Assembly (NCBI GenBank): GCA_030018355.1
Contig: JASEFN010000004.1
Span: 88,291-152,290, forward strand
DNA length: 64,000 nt
Direction of reading: 5' to 3'
Source of the DNA: Caldisericia bacterium
GTDB taxonomy: Bacteria; Caldisericota; Caldisericia; B22-G15
Positions 1-7,890 of this stretch are shown here, one piece after another. The position numbers and the translations under genes were made by a program. Positions within the stretch are counted from its first letter, which is position 1. Each line of letters begins with the position of its first letter. The notes under the pieces were generated by a model. It was not told the origin of the DNA. It saw only the letters and a program-made list of their open reading frames with translations, and made no database searches.

Positions 1-33
1 CTTACTCCTCCTCTTGAATCTCAAGCATTATAG

Positions 34-62
34 TTAAAATTATACCACTTTTATTGTATAAT
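34..62 (+). promoter_or_regulatory. Candidate promoter of the thpR gene
   Basis: TTAAAA at 34-39 and a perfect TATAAT at 57-62 are separated by 17 bases. The -10 box ends only 7 bases before the ATG at 70 and overlaps the other possible start at 61. Transcription would therefore begin on or next to the ATG at 70, with no room for a ribosome binding site. This is inferred from spacing alone. Confidence 0.5.
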
Positions 63-69
63 GGAAAAA

Positions 70-618
70 ATGAGAACTTTTCTTGCTTTACCTATTGAAA
101 AAGAAACAAAAAAAGAGGTATTTTCTTACATAGAAAAATTTAAAAAAGAGATAAAGGGAAAAGTTAAGTGGGTTGAAGAAGAAAATTTACATTTCACAAT
201 TTTTTTCTTTGGAGAAATTGATAATGATAAGGTAAAAATGGTAATAGATGTCATTGAAAAAAATAGAAATCGTTTTAAAAAATTTATGGTTGAATTTAAA
301 AAAATATCATTTTTCCCAAATGAAAGAAATCCAAGAGTAATTTTTTTAGATATATCTCAAGGTGAAAAAGAGATGAAAGAGATTTATGATACTCTTTATC
401 CTGATTTAAATAAAATTTTAAAATTAAAAAAGGAAGAATTTGTACCTCATCTAACAATAGGAAGAGTAAAAGACACTCTTTTTGAAGAAGATATAAAAAA
501 ACTTATCAATGAAAAAGTTGAAATTAAACCTTTTTATTTAAATAAAATAACTTTTTTTGAATCAATACTTAGAAGTGAAGGCCCAATTTATAAATCAATA
601 AAAGATTTTATTTTTTAA
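70..618 (+). CDS. thpR: RNA 2',3'-cyclic phosphodiesterase (ThpR, 2H superfamily)
   Basis: Product of 182 aa, normal for the ThpR/LigT family of soluble 2H phosphoesterases, which open 2',3'-cyclic phosphates on RNA ends and, in vitro, can join 2'-5' ends. Both catalytic HxT motifs are present: H-F-T near residue 41 and H-L-T near residue 127. I place the start at the ATG at 70 (MRTFLAL, typical of the family) rather than 61, because the TATAAT box runs into the upstream ATG. There is no Shine-Dalgarno sequence, so it may be translated from a leaderless mRNA. A macrodomain gene follows 14 bases downstream, which suggests a shared transcript and perhaps a shared substrate (ADP-ribose cyclic phosphate), as in eukaryotic tRNA splicing. 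The family call is firm; the physiological substrate is not. Confidence 0.88.
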   Translation: MRTFLALPIEKETKKEVFSYIEKFKKEIKGKVKWVEEENLHFTIFFFGEIDNDKVKMVIDVIEKNRNRFKKFMVEFKKISFFPNERNPRVIFLDISQGEKEMKEIYDTLYPDLNKILKLKKEEFVPHLTIGRVKDTLFEEDIKKLINEKVEIKPFYLNKITFFESILRSEGPIYKSIKDFIF

Positions 619-632
619 TCTGGAGGAATACA

Positions 633-1181
633 ATGAAAGTCTTAAAAGAAGAGAATTTTAATGGAAAAACAATTCAAGTTGTTATGGGTGATATAACAGA
701 AGAAACAACAGATGCAATCGTAAATGCTGCAAATAGAAATCTCTCACATGGAGGGGGAGTAGCAGGTGCAATAGTAAAAAAGGGAGGTTATATTATTCAA
801 GAGGAGAGTAATAAAATAATTGAAAAAAGAGGGCCACTTAAAACAGGAGAGGCAGTTATAACAACTTCTGGAAATTTGCCATGTAAATATGTAATTCATA
901 CAGTTGGTCCAGTTTGGGGTGAAGGAGATGAGGAGGAGAAATTAAAAAGAGCAATTGAATCTGCTCTCCAAGTAGCAACAGAAAATTTAATTACTTCAAT
1001 ATCTATTCCAGCAGTTAGTTGTGGAATATTTGGATTCCCAAAAAAGAAAGGTACAGAGATTATTTATAAGACTGTTAAAGAGTTCTTAAAAAATAGAGAA
1101 ACTACTATAAAACTTGTAAGACTAATTGGAATTGGCGATGAAATTCCAAATCTGTTTAAAGAAGCAATGGAAGAGAGTTAA
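633..1181 (+). CDS. Macrodomain protein (ADP-ribose / O-acetyl-ADP-ribose processing)
   Basis: Product of 182 aa consisting of a single macrodomain. The ADP-ribose-binding NAAN segment (about residues 31-34) and the glycine-rich G-G-G-V-A-G-A loop that follows are intact, and S-C-G-I-F-G-F-P near residue 130 matches the phosphate-binding loop. Known members hydrolyse O-acetyl-ADP-ribose, ADP-ribose-1''-phosphate or ADP-ribosylated proteins. The start has a good SD (GGAGG). It follows the ThpR-type gene closely and ends 4 bases from the convergent exporter gene. Family assignment is strong; which ADP-ribose derivative it acts on is unknown. Confidence 0.9.
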   Translation: MKVLKEENFNGKTIQVVMGDITEETTDAIVNAANRNLSHGGGVAGAIVKKGGYIIQEESNKIIEKRGPLKTGEAVITTSGNLPCKYVIHTVGPVWGEGDEEEKLKRAIESALQVATENLITSISIPAVSCGIFGFPKKKGTEIIYKTVKEFLKNRETTIKLVRLIGIGDEIPNLFKEAMEES

Positions 1182-1185
1182 AATT

Positions 1186-2076
1186 TTAATGTTTTTTCAC
1201 TATTAAATCTTTCTCACAACATCCATTATATTCAATTTGTATGGTTGAATGATTTATATTAAATTTCTCTTTTAGAATATTTTCGGCTTTATTTCTAATT
1301 TCATCAACTTTGCTTAAAGGATAATCTTTTTTAAGAGTTAAGTGACCTTCAAAAAGATAATTTTTCTCATTAAGTTGCCATATATGAACATGATGAAGGT
1401 TTGATACTCCTTCAATCTTCTCAATTTCAAATTTTAATTTTTCAATATCAATATCTTTTGGTTTTGCTTCTAATAGAATCTTTATAGAGTTTACAAAAAT
1501 TTCAAACCCTTCTTTCAAAATATAAAGAATTATTAAAAGAGTAAGAATTGGATCTATCCAATAAATTTTAAACGCCATCATAATAATTCCACCAATTACA
1601 ACAATAACAGAAGAAAATGTGTCTAAAAGAAGATGAAGATATGAAGATTTTATATTTAAATTTTCTCTTGAAAATTTCTTTAGTAAGATAACTGAAACTC
1701 CGTTTAGAAAAAGACCTATTATCGCAATAATAAGCATTAAATTTAAATTTACATTTTTAGGATTAAAAATTCTTAATATTGCTTCTCTTATTAATAGAAA
1801 TGAAACAATAAAAAGAAAGATTGAATTTAAAAGTGATGCTAAAATTTCTGCCCTTTTTCCACCAAATGTAAATTCATAAGAATTTTCTCTTTTTGAAAAT
1901 CTTATTGCAATAAGTGAAATTATTATAGAAAGTGTGTCAGATAAATTATGAAAGGAATCAGATAAAAGTGCTAAACTTTTGGAAAAGATTCCACCCAAAA
2001 CTTCAGAAATAAAAATAAAAAGATTTAGAAAAATAACAATTATTAAATTTCTCTCTTTTAAATCAATAGTTTTCAT
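1186..2076 (-). CDS. Cation diffusion facilitator (CDF) family metal exporter
   Basis: Product of 296 aa with about six membrane segments followed by a cytoplasmic C-terminal domain, the standard CDF design for proton-driven export of Zn, Fe, Co, Cd or Mn. The metal site in TM2 is visible as D-S-F-H-N-L-S-D (about residues 40-47), and the C-terminal domain carries the usual H-x-H-I-W motif. A Cys-Cys pair near the end (G-C-C-E) could add metal ligands. The ATG overlaps the metG stop codon by 4 bases, so it is translationally coupled to and co-transcribed with methionyl-tRNA synthetase. The metal specificity cannot be read from the sequence. Confidence 0.9.
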   Translation of the reverse strand: MKTIDLKERNLIIVIFLNLFIFISEVLGGIFSKSLALLSDSFHNLSDTLSIIISLIAIRFSKRENSYEFTFGGKRAEILASLLNSIFLFIVSFLLIREAILRIFNPKNVNLNLMLIIAIIGLFLNGVSVILLKKFSRENLNIKSSYLHLLLDTFSSVIVVIGGIIMMAFKIYWIDPILTLLIILYILKEGFEIFVNSIKILLEAKPKDIDIEKLKFEIEKIEGVSNLHHVHIWQLNEKNYLFEGHLTLKKDYPLSKVDEIRNKAENILKEKFNINHSTIQIEYNGCCEKDLIVKKH

Positions 2077-3950
2077 GAAATTTTTGCTCCTGTATCAACA
2101 TCTTTATCAACTGTTAAAAGAGAAAGTTTTCCATCTTTTGAAGCAGCGAGAAGCATTCCTTCACTTAAAATTCCTTTAAGTTTCTTTGGTTCAAGATTTT
2201 TTAATACAATTATTTTCTTTCCTATTAACTCTTCATCTCTATAATGTTCTCCAATTCCTGCAACAATAGTTCTTATTTCATTTTCAATTTTTATCTTTAT
2301 CTCAATTAGTTTTTTGGAATCTTTAACTCTTTTTGCTTCAATAATTTCTGCTACTCTTAAATCTAACTTTTGGAAATCCTCAATAGTTATATAATTTTCT
2401 TTAACTTCAACTTTTTCTTTCTCCTCTTCTACCCTTGGAAAAATAGGAGATACTTCTCTTAAATTAAATTCGCCTTTCCATGGGAAAATCTTTTCTTTAA
2501 GTAAGGTTCCATCTTCATCTTTACCAAGAGCATAGAAAAACTTTTTAGAAGATGAAATTAAAATTGGAGAGATTAAATTGATAATTGTATAAATTCCATG
2601 GAAAACAGTTGATAAAACCTTATCACATTCATCTTTATTCTCTTTATAAAGATTCCAAGGTGCTTTAGTATCAATATATTTATTTAATACATTCGCAAGA
2701 CTATTTATTCTAATTGGTACATCAGAAAGTTTTAAATTCTCATATAAACTTATAACCTCATCAAACTCTTTGCTAAAAAGTTCATGTATTTCATTATCAT
2801 AATTTCCAGATAGTTTTCCATTAAAATATTTAAATCCCATATTAAGAGTTCTATAGAGTAGATTTCCAAGATCATTTGCAAGTTCGCTATTATATCTTGT
2901 AATGTATGAATCGTATGAAAAGTTTCCATCTTCACCAAATGTCATATCACGCAAAATGTAATATCTAAAAACATCAACTGCAGTATCTTTATCAACTTTA
3001 CTTTTTTCTATAAACCATCTTATTACTTCATCTGGTTTAATAAAATTACCTTTTGATTTACTCATCTTTTCACCATGTGAAAGCCAGAAACCGTGAGCAT
3101 AAATTTTTTTGGGAAGTGATAGTCCTACTCCTAAAAGCATTGCAGGCCAAATTATTGTATGAAATCTTGTTATATCTTTTCCAATTAAATGTAAATCTGC
3201 TGGCCAATATTTATTGAATTTTTCTTCGTTTTCTAAAAAAGAAGTAACTGTTACATAATTAATTAATGCATCAAACCAAACGTATATTGTTAAATTTTCT
3301 TCTTGAGGTACAGGAATTCCCCAACCAATTCCTCTTCTTGTTATTGAAATATCTTTAAGACCACTCTTTATGAGAGAAAGCATCTCGTTATATCTTGATT
3401 CTGGCTCAACAAATTTTGGATTTTCAAGATAGTGCTTTAGAAGAGTGTCTTGAAATTTTGATAAAGAAAAGAAATAATCTTCTTCTTTTATATATTCAAG
3501 AGGCCTACCACAAACAGGACATAGATTTCCCTCTTTTATCTCATCTTGTGAGAAAAATGTTTCATCAAAAATACAATACCACCCCTCATAAATCCCCTTA
3601 TAAATGTATCCATTTTCTTTCAATTTATTAAAGAAATATTGAACTACTCTTTCATGTCTTTTTTCAGTTGTCCTTATAAATGTGTCATAAGATATATTAA
3701 ATTCATTAAAAACTCTTCTAAAACTTTCAGAAAGGGAATCAACAAAGAGTTTTGTATCTACTCCTTTTTCTTGCGCAACCTTTTTTACTTTGCTTGCATT
3801 CTCATCTGTTCCAGTTGAGAAGAGGACATCATATCCTAATTTTCTCTTTTCCCTTGCAATTATATCTGCAATTGTTGTTGTATAAACATGTCCAATATGA
3901 GGCTCATCATTTACATAATATATTGGAGTTGTAATGTAAAACTTCTTCAT
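2073..3950 (-). CDS. metG: Methionyl-tRNA synthetase with C-terminal tRNA-binding domain
   Basis: Product of 625 aa that charges tRNA-Met in the cytoplasm. The class I signatures HIGH (residues 18-21) and KMSKS (about residue 295) are intact, and a C-terminal EMAP/tRNA-binding OB-fold (about residues 520-625) is fused as in many bacteria. In the zinc-knuckle region the second pair is C-P-V-C, but the first pair reads C-I-F-D, so one expected cysteine is an aspartate. The start has a strong SD (AAGGAGGAG) and a candidate promoter lies just upstream. The downstream CDF exporter gene overlaps its stop codon. Confidence 0.97.
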   Translation of the reverse strand: MKKFYITTPIYYVNDEPHIGHVYTTTIADIIAREKRKLGYDVLFSTGTDENASKVKKVAQEKGVDTKLFVDSLSESFRRVFNEFNISYDTFIRTTEKRHERVVQYFFNKLKENGYIYKGIYEGWYCIFDETFFSQDEIKEGNLCPVCGRPLEYIKEEDYFFSLSKFQDTLLKHYLENPKFVEPESRYNEMLSLIKSGLKDISITRRGIGWGIPVPQEENLTIYVWFDALINYVTVTSFLENEEKFNKYWPADLHLIGKDITRFHTIIWPAMLLGVGLSLPKKIYAHGFWLSHGEKMSKSKGNFIKPDEVIRWFIEKSKVDKDTAVDVFRYYILRDMTFGEDGNFSYDSYITRYNSELANDLGNLLYRTLNMGFKYFNGKLSGNYDNEIHELFSKEFDEVISLYENLKLSDVPIRINSLANVLNKYIDTKAPWNLYKENKDECDKVLSTVFHGIYTIINLISPILISSSKKFFYALGKDEDGTLLKEKIFPWKGEFNLREVSPIFPRVEEEKEKVEVKENYITIEDFQKLDLRVAEIIEAKRVKDSKKLIEIKIKIENEIRTIVAGIGEHYRDEELIGKKIIVLKNLEPKKLKGILSEGMLLAASKDGKLSLLTVDKDVDTGAKIS

Positions 3951-3984
3951 TAATTCTCCTCCTTAATCAAATCTTTATGAGTAA

Positions 3985-4013
3985 ATTTTATAAAGATATG
4001 AAATAAATTTCAA
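3985..4013 (-). promoter_or_regulatory. Candidate promoter of metG
   Basis: On the minus strand TTGAAA (4008-4013) and TAAAAT (3985-3990) are separated by exactly 17 bases. They lie between the rsmI stop codon and the metG SD, so metG probably has its own start of transcription although rsmI precedes it in the same direction. Confidence 0.55.
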
Positions 4014-4019
4014 GTACAA

Positions 4020-4826
4020 TCAATCTTTAAAAAGTTTCTTTTTAATAACATTTTTTATACCTTTATATTTTTCTGACATGAAATCTAAAATTTCTTCTTT
4101 TGAAAAATTTAGTTTTTTTAAAATTTCAAAATCTCTCTCCCACTCCTCTTTTTTCTTTCCCTCAATTAAGATAATATATTCACCCTTTATTTCACTTTTA
4201 CTTATCTCCTCAAAAATCTCTTTAACTTTTCCTCTATAAACTTTTTCATTAATTTTTGTTAACTCTTTTACAACTGAAGCAAATCTTTCTGGAAATTTCT
4301 CATTTAAAATTTCAAGAGTTTTCAAAATTCTGTGTGGTGATTCATAAAAAATTAATGTTGCATCAATAAAAAAATAATTTTTTATTATATCCTCAATTTC
4401 ACCTTTCTTCCTTGGAAAAAATCCTAAAAATATAAAAGGAGAAGTTCTCATTCCAGAAATTACAAGAGCAGTTATAATAGAGGATGGACCAGGAATTACC
4501 TCAACTTTAAAACCCTCTTTTATGGCTTCTTTAACGATAACCTCACCTGGATCTGAAATACACGGAGTTCCTGCATCTGAAACAAGCGCTAATTTTTTCC
4601 CTTTTTTTAGTAAATCAATAATTTCATTTTTTCTTTTGATTTCATTTCCTTCAAAATAAGAAATGAGTTTTTTATTTTTTATTCTATACCTATTAAGAAG
4701 TTTTAAGGTAACTCTGGTATCTTCACATAAAATTATTTCAACTTCTCTTAAAATCTTTAGAGCCCTTATTGAAATATCAGAGAGATTACCAATTGGCGTT
4801 GAAACAATATAAAGTATTCCCTTCAA
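4020..4826 (-). CDS. rsmI: 16S rRNA (cytidine-1402-2'-O)-methyltransferase RsmI
   Basis: Product of 268 aa of the SAM-dependent tetrapyrrole-methylase fold family. The N-terminus L-Y-I-V-S-T-P-I-G-N-L and the S-D-A-G-T-P loop (about residues 83-87) are diagnostic of RsmI, which 2'-O-methylates C1402 in the decoding centre of 16S rRNA. The start is a TTG one base after the stop of the roadblock gene; no ATG or GTG lies near the family's usual N-terminus, so the TTG is well supported. It is the last gene of the TPR/roadblock/rsmI set. Confidence 0.95.
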   Translation of the reverse strand: MKGILYIVSTPIGNLSDISIRALKILREVEIILCEDTRVTLKLLNRYRIKNKKLISYFEGNEIKRKNEIIDLLKKGKKLALVSDAGTPCISDPGEVIVKEAIKEGFKVEVIPGPSSIITALVISGMRTSPFIFLGFFPRKKGEIEDIIKNYFFIDATLIFYESPHRILKTLEILNEKFPERFASVVKELTKINEKVYRGKVKEIFEEISKSEIKGEYIILIEGKKKEEWERDFEILKKLNFSKEEILDFMSEKYKGIKNVIKKKLFKD

Positions 4827-4827
4827 A

Positions 4828-5169
4828 TTAATATTCTTTTAATTTATTAATTACTTTATTAAGAGAATATTTTATTGTTCCAAGATTCCCTGCTTTTGTT
4901 GTTATTATAATTAAAATTTTGTCATTAAATTTATTAATAATTAATCTACCCCTTTTCATCTCCACTATAATTTCTTCTATTTCTCCCATATACATAGAAT
5001 TTGAAATGTCTGTTAATAATCCGACGAGAGATATACCAAGACCTCCAATAATCTCTCCTTCAAAATCAGTTGAAAGTTCTGAAATTGTTTCATTATTTTG
5101 AGCATTAATATAAACATAACCTAATACCCCGCTTGTTTTTAAAATTTCTTTTAAAACCTCTTTTATCAT
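4828..5169 (-). CDS. Roadblock/LC7 domain protein
   Basis: Product of 113 aa covering one roadblock/LC7 fold: a G-V-L-G-Y-V-Y strand, a helix with G-G-L-G-I-S-L, then E-I-E-E-I-I-V-E and a terminal helix. In bacteria such proteins (for example MglB) regulate small Ras-like GTPases or form scaffolds. No MglA-like GTPase is encoded nearby. The ATG overlaps the stop of the TPR gene by 4 bases and has a good SD, so the two are made together and may act together. The fold is recognisable but the function here is unknown. Confidence 0.75.
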   Translation of the reverse strand: MIKEVLKEILKTSGVLGYVYINAQNNETISELSTDFEGEIIGGLGISLVGLLTDISNSMYMGEIEEIIVEMKRGRLIINKFNDKILIIITTKAGNLGTIKYSLNKVINKLKEY

Positions 5170-6302
5170 TTTCTCTCCTTTGATAAATTGAGTGCTTTTG
5201 TAAACATTTCAATTGCTTCTTTATACATTCCTTTCTTTAAATACTCATCGCCAAGTTTTTTATAGTATTCTTTATCTTTAGTAATCTCATCTTCAACTTT
5301 AGACTCAGAAATTTGCTGAATAGTAGAAACTTCTTCAGTTTTTAATTCCTCTTCGACTACCTCTTCTTTAACAATTTCTTCTTTCTCCTCTAAAATCTCA
5401 GGTTTTATCTCCTCTATCTCTAATTTAGGAACCTCAACTTTTCTCTCTAAAATAACTTCTTTTTCTTTTACAAAAGTCTCAAATATTTTTTTATATAAAT
5501 TATCTTTAAGTGATATTAATTCATTAAAATCTTTATTATCAAAGTGGTAATTTTCATATCCAGAACCAAATGATTTAATAAAATCATTAAGTGGATCAAC
5601 CTCATAGCACCTCTCCCAATACTCATCTTTTTTCCTTCTATTTCCTGCCATTTCATGAAATTTTCCTAAAATAAAAAGTGCTTTAGGATAATATGGGTGA
5701 TAAATTAGAATTCTTTCCAATTCTTCTATTGCTTCCATTAATCTGTCTTCATTTTTTAATGTATATGCATAAAGAACCTCATATGGTTTTTTATTGCCAC
5801 TCTCTTCTTTTATTTTCTTCATTTCACTACTTGAAATGAAACCATTATAAACTTTTGTTTCTGCCTCTTTAAACTTTGAAATGTCAGGTAACTCCTCTTT
5901 TGAAATTATTGAATATAATTTTCTTATATAAATATTTTTTGGATTATAATCAAAACCTTCATAAAGATATTTTGATGCAATATCATATACTTTAAGTAGA
6001 TAATAAATTAATCCAAGTAAAAACAGTGCAAAATCATTTTCAGGATCAATTTTTAATGCTTGTTTTAATTCAATTTCACAAGATTTAAAATCATTTTTCA
6101 TAAGATATGATATTGATAAGTCTATTTGAGATCTTATATAATATGGAGATAAAAGCAAACTTTTCAAACTTATAAGAGTTGCTTCATCATAATTTCCATT
6201 TAATATTAAATATTCAGAAAGAACTGCGTGTGAAGATAACAGTTGTGGATTTCTTTCAACTTTCTTCTTATAAAATTCAATTAATGGTATTAACTCTTCC
6301 AT
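5166..6302 (-). CDS. Tetratricopeptide (TPR) repeat protein
   Basis: Product of 378 aa. Helical TPR-like repeats fill residues 1-250 (for example A-L-F-L-L-G-L-I-Y-Y-L near 90 and A-L-F-I-L-G-K-F-H-E near 205). A highly charged low-complexity linker of E, K and V follows (about 280-345), and one canonical TPR closes the protein (Y-L-K-K-G-M-Y-K-E-A-I-E-M). No signal peptide or membrane segment is seen, so it is probably a cytoplasmic scaffold. Its SD (GGGG) lies in the 10 bases between the CCA end of tRNA-Arg and the ATG, so the mRNA probably starts as a tRNA-mRNA co-transcript. Confidence 0.75.
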   Translation of the reverse strand: MEELIPLIEFYKKKVERNPQLLSSHAVLSEYLILNGNYDEATLISLKSLLLSPYYIRSQIDLSISYLMKNDFKSCEIELKQALKIDPENDFALFLLGLIYYLLKVYDIASKYLYEGFDYNPKNIYIRKLYSIISKEELPDISKFKEAETKVYNGFISSSEMKKIKEESGNKKPYEVLYAYTLKNEDRLMEAIEELERILIYHPYYPKALFILGKFHEMAGNRRKKDEYWERCYEVDPLNDFIKSFGSGYENYHFDNKDFNELISLKDNLYKKIFETFVKEKEVILERKVEVPKLEIEEIKPEILEEKEEIVKEEVVEEELKTEEVSTIQQISESKVEDEITKDKEYYKKLGDEYLKKGMYKEAIEMFTKALNLSKERK

Positions 6303-6312
6303 AATCCCCTTT

Positions 6313-6388
6313 TGGTGCGCCCGAGAGGATTTGAACCCCTATCCGTAGCTCCGGATGCTACCGCTCTATCCACTTAAGCTACGGGCGC
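6313..6388 (-). tRNA. tRNA-Arg (anticodon CCG)
   Basis: A 76-base cloverleaf on the minus strand: acceptor GCGCCCG pairs with CGGGCGC, the anticodon stem GTAGC/GCTAC encloses loop ATCCGGA with anticodon CCG (reads CGG), and the T arm carries TTCAAAT. The 3' CCA is encoded. It lies 10 bases in front of the TPR gene on the same strand and is divergent from rtcB. Confidence 0.95.
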
Positions 6389-6396
6389 TTTAAATT

Positions 6397-6425
6397 ATTG
6401 TATAATAATTAAAAGAATTGTTCAA
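6397..6425 (-). promoter_or_regulatory. Candidate promoter of tRNA-Arg
   Basis: On the minus strand TTGAAC (6420-6425) and TACAAT (6397-6402) are separated by 17 bases, and the -10 box ends 8 bases before the tRNA 5' end. It overlaps both the -10 box and the ribosome binding region of the divergent rtcB gene. Confidence 0.5.
6401..6406 (+). promoter_or_regulatory. Candidate -10 box of rtcB
   Basis: A perfect TATAAT preceded by TTG lies 30 bases before the rtcB ATG at 6436, leaving room for the SD at 6424-6430. A -35 box would fall inside the tRNA-Arg gene and none is obvious. It shares two bases with the tRNA-Arg -10 box on the other strand. Confidence 0.45.
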
Positions 6426-6435
6426 GGAGGAAGTA

Positions 6436-7890
6436 ATGGAGATAAAAAGAGAACACTTGAAAAAAGTTTCTGATACAAAGTATATGATTGAGGTTGGAAC
6501 AATTCCTGGAATGAATGTTCCTGGAATTATTTATGCTTCAGAAAAGATGATTCCAAAAATTCTTATGGATAAATCACCAATTCAAGTTGCAAATGTCGCA
6601 ACACTTCCAGGAATACTTAAAGCATCAATGGCAATGCCAGATATTCACTGGGGTTATGGTTTTCCAATTGGAGGAGTTGCAGGGTTTGACATTGAAAAAG
6701 GAGTGATATCTCCTGGTGGAGTTGGTTATGATATAAATTGCGGAGTTAGACTTTTAAGAACCAACTTTAAAAAAGATGAAATAGAGAGTAAATTAGATGA
6801 AATTTTAAATAAATTGTTTGTTAATATTCCATCTGGAGTTGGTTCAAGTGGAAAACTTCGTCTTGGACCAAGAGATCTTGATGATGTGATGGTTAAAGGT
6901 GTTAAATGGGCTATTGAAAAAGGATTTGGTAGACCTGAAGATCTGGAAACAATTGAAGAGCATGGAAGTATGCAAGGAGCAGATCCAAATGCTGTTTCAG
7001 GAAGAGCAAAAGAAAGAGGTGGACCTCAACTTGGAACACTTGGTGCAGGAAATCATTTTCTTGAAATTCAAGTTGTTGAAGAGATTTATAATGAAGAGAT
7101 AGCAAAAGTTTTGGGTTTATTCAAGGGACAAATCACAGTTTTAATTCATACTGGAAGTAGAGGTCTTGGACATCAAGTTGCATCTGATTACATTGAAGTA
7201 ATGTTAAACGCAGCAAGAAAATATGGGATTAAACTAGTTGATAAACAACTTGCTGCTGCTCCATTCTCCTCTCCTGAGGCAAAAAGATATTTTTCAGCAA
7301 TGGTTGCTGCCGCAAATTATGCATGGGTAAATAGACAATTGATTACGCACTGGACAAGAGAAACATTTAAAGAAGTTTTTAAAAAATCTGATAGAGATAT
7401 GGGTTTAGAAATAATTTACGATGTTGCTCATAACATTGCAAAAGTTGAAGAACATGTTGTTAATGGAAAAAAGATTAAAGTTGTTGTACATAGAAAAGGT
7501 GCAACTAGAGCATTTCCACCAAATCATCCTGAACTTCCACAACAGTATAAATCAATTGGTCAACCAGTTTTAGTTCCAGGAGATATGGGAAGATACTCCT
7601 TTGTTCTTGTTGGAACAAATAAAGCAATGCAAGAGACATTTGGTTCAACATGCCATGGGGCAGGAAGAGTTATGAGTAGAAGTGAGGCATTAAGAGAAGA
7701 AGATGCAAATGAAATAATTGACACGCTTGGAAAAAGAGGAATTAAGGTTAAAGCAAAAAGTAAAGAAACTCTTGTTGAAGAATCACCTGAAGCATATAAA
7801 GATGTTCAAGATGTTGTTGATGTACTCCATAAGGAGGGAATATCAATAAAGGTAGCAAAGTTAAAACCAATTGCTGTTATGAAAGGATGA
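6436..7890 (+). CDS. rtcB: RNA-splicing ligase RtcB
   Basis: Product of 484 aa, the normal length for RtcB, the GTP- and Mn-dependent ligase that joins RNA 2',3'-cyclic phosphate (or 3'-phosphate) ends to 5'-OH ends. Metal-binding and catalytic motifs are present: D-I-N-C-G with Cys102, G-A-G-N-H-F, H-T-G-S-R-G-L-G-H, and C-H-G-A-G-R-V-M-S-R, which contains the histidine that becomes guanylylated. The SD AAGGAGG at 6424-6430 selects the ATG at 6436 over an in-frame TTG at 6418. No release factor homologue or archease lies beside it. The next gene overlaps its stop by 4 bases. Confidence 0.97.
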   Translation: MEIKREHLKKVSDTKYMIEVGTIPGMNVPGIIYASEKMIPKILMDKSPIQVANVATLPGILKASMAMPDIHWGYGFPIGGVAGFDIEKGVISPGGVGYDINCGVRLLRTNFKKDEIESKLDEILNKLFVNIPSGVGSSGKLRLGPRDLDDVMVKGVKWAIEKGFGRPEDLETIEEHGSMQGADPNAVSGRAKERGGPQLGTLGAGNHFLEIQVVEEIYNEEIAKVLGLFKGQITVLIHTGSRGLGHQVASDYIEVMLNAARKYGIKLVDKQLAAAPFSSPEAKRYFSAMVAAANYAWVNRQLITHWTRETFKEVFKKSDRDMGLEIIYDVAHNIAKVEEHVVNGKKIKVVVHRKGATRAFPPNHPELPQQYKSIGQPVLVPGDMGRYSFVLVGTNKAMQETFGSTCHGAGRVMSRSEALREEDANEIIDTLGKRGIKVKAKSKETLVEESPEAYKDVQDVVDVLHKEGISIKVAKLKPIAVMKG

